Source of the DNA: Anaspis maculata
Lineage: Eukaryota; Arthropoda; Insecta; Coleoptera; Scraptiidae
NCBI GenBank assembly: GCA_949128115.1
Contig: OX421965.1
Coordinates: 52,133,257-52,197,256 of the forward strand
Direction of reading: 5' to 3'
Length of the DNA stretch: 64,000 nucleotides
Shown: piece by piece, positions 57,300 to 64,000 of the stretch
How the letters are laid out: each line of letters opens with the position of its first letter
Numbering within the stretch: position 1 is the stretch's first letter
The notes under the pieces: generated by a model
The model's input: only the letters and a program-made list of their open reading frames with translations
Database searches by the model: none
What the model was told of the DNA's origin: nothing
Program-made: the position numbers and the translations under genes

Positions 57300-58500
57300 G
57301 ATCACGTTTTAAATTCAGCAGAATTAATAACGCGGTTGGCCATGTTGCCTACAGTGTAACGGACGCTCATAGACCAAGTTGCGCGAAAACGGGCTGAGCT
57401 CAAAGAGGTTAGAAAATTTTGACAAGAAATGCCAGTTTTGGCGTCTCCTTGCATCATATCCGCTGCCCTGTTGCCTTGGCCGTTGTTTGTCATGATGTCA
57501 GGTGAGTGTCATAGTTGTTTACATTCCTGGAAAAATTTCATTAAAGTGTTCTGCCCCCGGTTCTGCCATTGCTATATTCATGGTTCTGCCTGTACATTTA
57601 TAAGGTAAGTACGAGTAACACTCTTTGTCTGAGTACTTAGGTGCATGTAAATTTTTTCTTTCATTCAAAGTTGACTTCAGATGCAAATGACCAAAGGGGT
57701 GAATCCTCGGGTGAATTACTGGGACATCAGAACGTTCAACGGATTGTGATGGATTGCCACGGGATCACCACGGGATTTCCACCGGATACGATTTCTTCAA
57801 ATTAAATGGATAGCCACGGGAACAGTTTGGGGCCACGCCTGAATCGCCACCAGAGAAAGGCGCTCTTGCTTTACGGTGCTTATTATCACCTGAGGTCTCC
57901 ACGCTATAAGGTTATTCATCAACGTTACATAGACCAATGGCAGATAGAGGACTTCAATTTTGTTTAGATTTACCAGCAATATTCCCCTGTTAAAACTTGT
58001 CAAGAATTACTGGGTAAATCCAAGTCCTGGGCCGCAGATTCGGAAAAATGTATCCCTGTGTTATTTGGTCAAATTTACATTTTTCGGAATACTGTTATCG
58101 GGTTCGAGCCATATTGAGGCAAATTTAATGGTTGACCCGCGATGTAACTCGATTCTTTCTTGAAAAAAGTTGGCTTCTGTAATTTTAGCTTTTTAGGCCA
58201 GCCCTTCTGTCAACAGAGACAAGCCATGAAATGAATTTGAACCAATTCAGTCGAACAGTGAGTAGATTATGACCAGCCAAAAATGAAAACTTGATCCAAA
58301 GTTTTACCTTGTATTTTTTTGTCAAAACTGAAAACGAACTTTATGGACAAATAACACAGATGTGCAAAATAAAAACTCGCCAATTCTGTGATTTTTCACT
58401 ATGATATTTCTGCACAAAATAAATATGTATTACGATTTTCCAACAGAATTTTGTCATCTTTCAGAAATGAAGATTGAATCCGAACTCTCGGGAGATAGAG
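57300..58500. other. No recognised feature
   Basis: Core sequence of the 7.2-kb element. Only short frames; nothing recognised. Confidence 0.4.
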
Positions 58501-58504
58501 ACTA

Positions 58505-58860
58505 GAACCATTCATCTGAACAACAGAGGAGCAGATCGTCACCTCAATGTCAGCTTTGATGGCTGGACTTCATCTGCAGCACAATCCCACCCCCAAGTAC
58601 CTCGGTGTGACCTTCGACCAAACATTGTCCTTCAAGCTCAATAGCACACACACACAACATCATTGACGTCATTCTTAACCAAGCATTGAGAATCATTGCT
58701 GGAGTTGTCAAATCTACCAGACTTTCTGGCTGCCAATTTTGAACATCGCAGCCATGTGGAACTGAGAACCAGACCATGAACCACATCGTCGCGGAGTAGA
58801 TGTCTGCGGACAATGGCTATCAAAAACTGCATCTGAGCTAGACCTGTAGTTCCTCAACAT
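58505..58860 (+). pseudogene. Jockey-like LINE ORF2 remnant
   Basis: Pieces of the region after the RT active site, in different frames: HLNNRGADRHLNVSFDG (58510-58560), then LQHNPTPKYLGVTFDQTLSF (58570-58635), then, after a deletion, ALRIIAGVVKSTRLSG (58683-58735) and NQTMNHIVAE (58765-58797). Order and wording match the C-terminal half of Jockey-like retrotransposon proteins, with the middle (thumb) missing. An AT-rich stretch at 59050-59215 may be its old 3' region. Confidence 0.7.
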
Positions 58861-58869
58861 CTTCATCGG

Positions 58870-59820
58870 CAACTTCGCACTCGCCCACTTGCTGCATCTA
58901 CTCTACCCTCTGTTTCCTAAGATGGCCACTGATATCAGCCTCACTGACATCTTTTCCTTTTTTTTTTGCATTAAAGCTACGTCGAGCAGTTTCTCTGTGG
59001 TTTGCCTATAGATCTTCGAGCGAATGCTGTAGCTGAAGTTAATTCATCTCACAGGTTTTCAAGAATTGTTGTATATATTTAGTTATAGTATCAATGTATC
59101 TTAAGTACCTACCTACATATAGTGATACTAGGTACTATTGCACTATATAAGTTGATTTACGTTGTCACTAATATTGTATCCTTAATACAGGCATAGCAAT
59201 AAATTCAGAAAAATTGTGAAATTTTCGATTATTACCTTCGAGAGCTTGTAAAATCTATTGCCTAGTGTTAAATTTGAAGGGCACAGATTAATTTTAGATA
59301 TCAGCTATTGACCTTTATTTTTGACTGAAAACTAGAACAGTTTCCTCAACGTAATTTATTATTTTATTTGAAAAAACATTCCACCAGTCGCCTATTTGAA
59401 CTGGCGAAAATCTACCAAAATCAAGACGCCTTGAATGTTCATACAATCTTGCAACAGCGCTGTACTCGATTGACAATACAAATTCAAGGTCATCTAGGGA
59501 AAAAGTGATCCAACATTACAAATTTGAGCATCCCCAATTATCGCAGAATGGCCAACTTGGCGTGAGAAAATTACCGTTCTAGTGCTGAATTTAAAAGCTG
59601 ATCGGCATATACTTGCCAAATGTATTTTCACGGCACTTTTGAGGTAAAAGACGAAATTTGAAAATTGAGAATACGACTCAAATCTCAATTGCAAGAGAAA
59701 TTTTCAATCGGGAACTACTAACGACATGTGACTCTTCGCAAGTAACAATGCTTTGCTTTAAAATCATGCACACTGAAGAAGTTAAATTCTCAACTTCACC
59801 TCTTCATAACTCAAAGGATA
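58870..59820. other. No recognised feature
   Basis: Core of the 7.2-kb element: AT-rich, several TACCTACCTA words, no coding sequence or repeat recognised. Confidence 0.4.
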
Positions 59821-60049
59821 AATGAGCCAATTTTTTTTTCACTATTTTTTTCGTGCTCCCTCAACGTCTCCCACAACGTACACGGGAGGAAATGCGCCAT
59901 TTTTTAATCACCCTGTATATGACCAGGAAAACAAAAAGAGTCACCTAGCCGAGCTCCGCCCCTCCCACGACCCCCCCTCAAGAATGATCGACACTTTTTG
60001 TGCCAAATTGGTATCAACGAGATATGATGCGTCGAATTGCGATGTATTT

Positions 60050-60166
60050 TTTTTTTTTTTCATTTATTTATAGTGCCATCGAGAGACCTCGTCGGAGGTA
60101 GTTTATATCTCGACACTGTCAACAATTACAATTATTAATTTGTCAGATATATTCTATTCTCCACTT
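60050..60166 (-). mobile_element. Short LINE 3'-end insertion with TSD
   Basis: A T-run, then CATTTATTTATAGTGCCATC and GACCTCGTCGGAGGT; read on the minus strand this is a 3' tail with a CCTCCGACGAGG stem-loop and an A-tail. TATTT flanks both sides (60045-60049, 60167-60171), and the left arm of the host (about 54046-54056, GCAAATACATCGC) lacks it. A severely 5'-truncated LINE or its parasite. Confidence 0.8.
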
Positions 60167-60682
60167 TATTTGCATCCAATGGGTTAACAGGTTTCATCCC
60201 CTTCACTTTGAGTTGCAACTGATCACCCCCCCTTCAATAACTTAAAACCCCGGGGTGGGATTTTTGTCAATTTTAGGTATGTAGTAGGGCGTTCAAGTCT
60301 AAACAGAATATCAAATTTTCAGGACGTCCATATTTTTTCCAAGGTTTTAGCGTTTTTTTTTTAATTTTTCCTGTATCATATACATTTGACAAAAAAAAAT
60401 CAAAATATTCCAACAGAACAATGGAATTTTCCATCGTGTTTGATTCAGACTTGTTCATATGTTCATTCTCAACATTTTCAGTCTTCACATAACTGTGTAT
60501 AATTGAAATCTCATGAATAATTGAGCTCAATTTGAAATAGTTCAGAATTATCAGTCTTCAGAATTTTGACAGCTCTAAAAAAAAGCCTCCGCTGGGATTT
60601 TTCTGAAATCCAAAAATTTGGAAAGAGCACAAAATTCTGAACAGAACCTGTGATTTTCACGACTACAGTATTTTTTTTGAGG

Positions 60683-61807
60683 TTAAAATGATATTTCAGC
60701 TAAAATTCCTGTACTAATAAGGCTGCTGTGTATTGCCAACTCAAAAACTTTGGCAAAATTAGATAGAAGACATATTGGTCTATAATTCTCAATAAGATGT
60801 TTGTCACCCTTTTTATGGACCGGAGTAACACGACTCCTTTTCCACGCGTCAGGAAAAGTGGAGCTCCTCAAAGACATATTGAACAGAGCTGCGAGGGGCT
60901 CGGCCAGAACACAGGCGCAGTCCTTGACAAGGAAGGCAGGAATCCCATCAGGCCCAGCCGTCTTTCCCGACTTGAGCCGTTTCAGTGCTTTTTGCACACT
61001 ATCATGAGTGAAAGAATTCAGTGATAAAAAACGGTCCGATACAGAAGGTTGACGCTGAAATGGGCGAGGAAATGGGGTAGACGCGACAAATGATTCGGCA
61101 AAGGAATTAGCGAAGGCATCCACAATCTCCTGCGGCTCGGAAAGACGTCTACTATGAACTGAAAACTCATTGGGCAGCCTAGAGTAACTCCTCTTACTCC
61201 CCACGAACCTGAAAAATTCACCAGGATCCTCCTTTATCCTCGTCTGTAAAGAGCCTACGTAATCTTTATAGGCTGTCGAAATCTTACGTCTTAAGTTTTT
61301 GCGAGCATTTTTATACTGCAATTTTAGACTTGTTGTTCCGGACTTTTTCAACCTGCTGAAAAGTCTATACTTACACTTCACGTCATTGATAATTTCTGCA
61401 GTGTACCACGTGGGATATACTCTCTTGCGGGACCTCACCTTAGGAACGTATAGATCGATAATGTTATATAAAAGATTGTAGAATTCAGTGCAGGCCACAT
61501 TCACGTCCGAGAACTCAGAAATAAAAGACCAATCAACCGCCCGGATCCCATCATAAAGATCGTGAAAATTGGCCCTACGGAAATTGTAACTGAACCGAGA
61601 GGAGCCACCACGAAAACAAATAGGTTCGGTCCGCATAGAAAAAGAAAGGGAAAGTGCAGGATGGTGCGCGTCAACGGGCACCAAAGGCAGATCTTCTCGC
61701 TCAATCACACAGTCGAAATTAGAAAGAACCAAGTCCAGCAGTCTATTATTGTTATTGAGAACGTCATTGCGCTGCTTAAAATCCATGAAAGTGAGAAAGT
61801 CAGCCAA
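60683..61807 (-). pseudogene. LINE ORF2, endonuclease end and RT N-terminal part
   Basis: Second third of the ORF2 protein, in the frame after a one-base deletion near 61850. It begins with the end of the endonuclease (NNNRLLDLVLSNFD; VDAHHPALSLSF, the Asp/His active-site block), runs through a ~200-residue linker, and enters the reverse transcriptase: LKSGKTAGPDGIPAFLVK, AWKRSRVTPVHKKGD and ENYRPICLLSNFAKVFE. It breaks off after HSSLISTGILAE at the 7.2-kb insertion and resumes at 53512. The long open frame shows that the LINE was inactivated relatively recently. Confidence 0.9.
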
Positions 61808-62496
61808 CGCTCCGGCCGGGCCATTGCGTGCAAAAAGATCAGGAACATAAAGTCTCCCATTAATAAAATCTTCCTGCCGGTGCGAATTTTCAGATCCTCA
61901 AAGAGCTCGAAGAAAGCCGCGTACGTCTCTCTATCTAAGCCTGGGGGAAAATAAACAACAAACAGGAGAACCGCAGAATCACCGACAAACATCCTGCAGC
62001 CAACCACGTCGATCTGTGGCAAGGTAGCGCGAAACATGTCCAAATCCAGACGAACTGACCTCAGCTCCCCCTTAACAGCCAACAAAACGCCTCCGCCTCT
62101 TGCCACCCCAAGAGCCTCCAGGTTGCGATCAGATCTGTAAACAATATACATGTCATTAAAAAGTTCGGAAGAAGAAACATTATCTTGAATCCAAGTTTCT
62201 GTCAGCGCAACAAACGACAAGTCGGCAGCACATACAGACTGATAAAAACACTCGGTTTTTGTATTAAGACCGCGCACATTTTGATAAACGCCATCAACTC
62301 CAGCGCGCCTGTCCAGCAATACAAGGCCGGGAGCAGTTACTGAAGAGGGGGCACTGTTATCTCTGACACCAGCCGATGAGCTGTCAATGATGTTTACATG
62401 TGGTAATCGCAAGTCATCTTCATCTGCTATTATGTTCGTGGGCTGCTCTTCGGCCGTGGGTGAAAAAACCGCGAGACCTGAACACCAGCCGGCCAA
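61705..62496 (-). pseudogene. LINE ORF2, apurinic-type endonuclease domain
   Basis: N terminus of ORF2. APE-type endonuclease motifs in order: VYQNVRGLNTK (active-site Asn), VALTETWIQ (catalytic Glu), YIVYRSDRNLEALG, VARGGGVLLAV, and ILLMGDF, where the following catalytic Asn codon is hit by a one-base deletion near 61850 so the correct frame continues as 61807-60683. This enzyme nicks target DNA to prime reverse transcription. The frame overlaps the end of ORF1 by ~67 bp in another register, a common ORF1/ORF2 arrangement; the first ~60 residues may not belong to the protein. Confidence 0.88.
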
Positions 62497-63173
62497 ATCC
62501 GGGGATCCATGGCCTCATCTACTCTAGTGAGATCAGTAGTGATCTTGAATGAGGAGTAACTTTCCGGATGCTTGGACTTCAGGCTCTCGCACAAGATGCC
62601 CGGAAATTTGGGTTTCAATAAATCATACATGTCTTGCACGGTCGCCTCCGGATTCATACGCCATACGTGTAGATATGCCTTCCTAGATACTCCAGTGATT
62701 TTACCAGTGACTCCATCCGCATCAGTCAAGCTGCCGGTAGCAACTCGTATATCGGTGTTCCTCGTCTTGCGCGTGCTGGTGCTTCCATTTCGCTTGTCTG
62801 AGTTAGTTTTGTTTTTAATTTTATCTTCTTTCGAAGAAGTGTCAGTTTTGGCTGCCACAGGATTCCCGGATAAGCCCGACGAACCATCCTTGTTGGCCAC
62901 AACGTTGTCCCGGACAGTCCCTGAAAGCTCTGGTCGGTATTTCTCTGAAGAAACCGTTTCCTGCGTGCATCGCGCTCCAACCCTCTCAGCAAAAGAGGTC
63001 TCCAAGTTCTTGAGACCCCGCGATACATTCGCCAAGGTGACCGGAGTTCTTACAGGCGTAGGACAGGTATCGGGCGGTAGCATCAAACCATTCCACATAG
63101 GGGTATTTGACTCAAAAAGGTGATCAAAATTATTTTTGTTCCTAAATCGATGGAAATTATTATTAAAACTCAT
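62430..63173 (-). CDS. LINE ORF1 protein (247 aa), apparently intact
   Basis: RNA-binding partner of ORF2 in two-ORF LINEs. It starts at an ATG (MSFNNNFHRFRNKNNFDHLF), has a low-complexity, Ser/Thr/Lys-rich middle (residues ~100-150), and ends with a globular block, RKAYLHVWRMNPEATVQDMY ... HPESYSSFKITTDLTRV ... IWPAGVQVSRFF. That block resembles the C-terminal ORF1 domain of CR1/Jockey-type insect elements. No CCHC zinc knuckle is seen. The 5' region 63174-63350 is probably the element's 5' UTR, then the R1 repeat begins. Confidence 0.8.
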   Translation of the reverse strand: MSFNNNFHRFRNKNNFDHLFESNTPMWNGLMLPPDTCPTPVRTPVTLANVSRGLKNLETSFAERVGARCTQETVSSEKYRPELSGTVRDNVVANKDGSSGLSGNPVAAKTDTSSKEDKIKNKTNSDKRNGSTSTRKTRNTDIRVATGSLTDADGVTGKITGVSRKAYLHVWRMNPEATVQDMYDLLKPKFPGILCESLKSKHPESYSSFKITTDLTRVDEAMDPRIWPAGVQVSRFFHPRPKSSPRT

Positions 63174-63354
63174 TTTTCATATACCTGCCTTATTTCAAAG
63201 GGCATAAACCGAAAGCCGTCTTCTCAAATAGGTAGAAGTCTATAAATTATCAAATTATTGAGAAAAATATAATATATTTTCCGAGATATTTTCTCAGCCT
63301 CTGCATAAGGAGGTAAGGTTAGTTTCACATCTACACCATTTTACAGTTCATCTT

Positions 63355-63960
63355 TTTAGCGCACTTCCCCAAAATATGGGGAAAAAGACGCTTTTAGCTT
63401 CACTTTGTCCGTCCGTCCGTCCGTCCATCCGTTCCCGGGATAACTCCTCAGAAAAAAGATATATTTATGTCGTGTAAACGCTGATCAATAGTACATATGT
63501 CCAGAATGTCAAGTTCACTTTCGGTTTTCTGTTACTTTGCCGCCATCTTTGATCCGCCATTTTGAGTTTCTCTAAAAGTGATCTGATCGGAATGATATTT
63601 GCAGGCAATATAAACCACATCAAGATACATCCAATTCTTGACAACTGATGCTCTGTCGCCATCTTGTATTCTCCATATTGAACATGTTTCAAGTGATAGA
63701 ACTAGGAGAATTACGTCTCAACAAAAAAAAATATTGATGTGGTGCAAATGCCAATCTGATAAGTACTTGTCCACCATATAAAGTGGATCAATGTTTTTTG
63801 TCACTTGGCCGTCATCTTTGATCCACCATTTTGAATTTCTCTGAAAGTGGTCCGATTTGAGTGAGATTTGCAGGAGAATGTGAACTTCATCAAGATACAT
63901 CCGATTTCGGACAAATGATGCTCTGTCGCCATTTTGAATTTTTTCATTAGTGGGACGATT
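63355..63960 (-). repeat. Dispersed repeat R1, inverted, two tandem copies
   Basis: Reverse-strand counterparts of 1566-2095 and 5927-6255: TTTTTAGC..ACTT and CCGTCCGTCCGTCC, then GCCGCCATCTTTGATCCGCC, TTGTATTCTCCATATTGAAC and a second copy from ~63720 (CACCATTTTGAATTTCTCTG; ATGATGCTCTGTCGCCAT). The family thus bounds both ends of the window in opposite orientations. Confidence 0.8.
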
Positions 63961-64000
63961 TTCATGAAACTTAGAACCTTCCCTTGTCTAGTACGATTAT

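Larger units (their letters stand above)
53519..60705. mobile_element. 7.2-kb foldback insertion in the LINE
   Basis: Left arm 53519-54194 (continuing at 55911-56000) pairs with right arm 59830-60705: AAAAAAATACTGTAGTCGTG, TTTTTGGAAAGAGC-type, CCGGGGT, GATATGATGCGTCGAATTGC, TTTTTGTTTTCCTGGTCATA and GGGTGATT.AAAAA.TG.CGC. It lies exactly where the LINE reading frame breaks (HSSLISTGILAE at 60700 / RSTITNLAYF at 53490). The left arm carries two insertions (54195-55004 and 55011-55907) and the right arm one (60050-60166). The core (56000-59820) holds a TIR element and a LINE fragment. No transposase recognised; TSD not resolved. Confidence 0.82.

Noticed and set aside
58100..58120. GGTTCGAGCC resembling a tRNA T-arm
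   Set aside because: No acceptor, D or anticodon arm could be placed around it; no tRNA gene seen anywhere in the window.
61562..61954. 130-aa plus-strand frame rich in Lys/Arg
   Set aside because: Antisense shadow of the LINE endonuclease/RT region.
62572..63123. 183-aa plus-strand frame
   Set aside because: Antisense shadow of the LINE ORF1 at 62430-63173, which has recognisable protein motifs.

Overview
The window looks like a transposon-dominated stretch of an animal, probably insect, nuclear genome. It is AT-rich, has no operons or closely packed genes, and holds satellites, many terminal-inverted-repeat (TIR) elements and several non-LTR retrotransposon (LINE) fragments. Frequent TAGGTA/TACCTA strings and GACGGACG tracts make a hemipteran a reasonable guess, but nothing here proves the taxon. 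I see no intact host protein-coding gene, no rRNA or tRNA gene and no CRISPR array.

Layout. 0-8.7 kb: a degraded coding-like stretch, two minisatellites, a dispersed repeat family (here called R1), a 2.6-kb foldback element at 2660-5275 and a small TIR element. 8.7-15.3 kb: a partial copy of a SINE-like family, a hAT-like and a piggyBac-like non-autonomous element, and an unidentified ORF. 15.4-17.2 kb: a satellite made of alternating ~267/~254-bp monomers, with a MITE inside one monomer. 17.5-20 kb: a dead LINE split by a TIR element. 20-24 kb: mostly unassigned, partly CpG-rich DNA. 24.4-30.6 kb: nested TIR elements, a tyrosine-recombinase fragment, and a TIR element carrying LINE coding sequence. 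30.9-34.9 kb: two copies of one hAT-like element with perfect 8-bp target-site duplications (TSDs), one holding a palindromic insertion. 35.3-38.3 kb: a possible 5S-derived SINE, a direct repeat filled in one copy by a TA-flanked element, and two hairpins. 38.4-45.3 kb: two TA-flanked elements abutting at one TA, the second a 6-kb foldback with one further insertion in each arm. 49-52.5 kb: inverted repeats, a pseudogene resembling a restriction-like endonuclease domain, and a 2.1-kb foldback whose arms are built from ~325-bp modules.

52.5-63.2 kb: a minus-strand two-ORF LINE (ORF1; endonuclease plus reverse transcriptase) is cut inside its reverse-transcriptase domain by a ~7.2-kb foldback insertion. 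That insertion itself holds a palindrome, an ~0.9-kb TIR element with a 158-bp MITE inside it, a 1.1-kb element with 37-bp perfect inverted repeats, a Jockey-like LINE fragment and a short LINE tail.

The genes do not form a pathway. What unites the window is repeated nested transposition, and above all many long inverted repeats. In several cases the second arm or a sister copy serves as an 'empty site' that confirms an insertion and its TSD. I made all alignments by eye, so element boundaries are approximate by a few bases unless a TSD is stated. Superfamily names rest on TIR/TSD style or short protein motifs, not on database searches.
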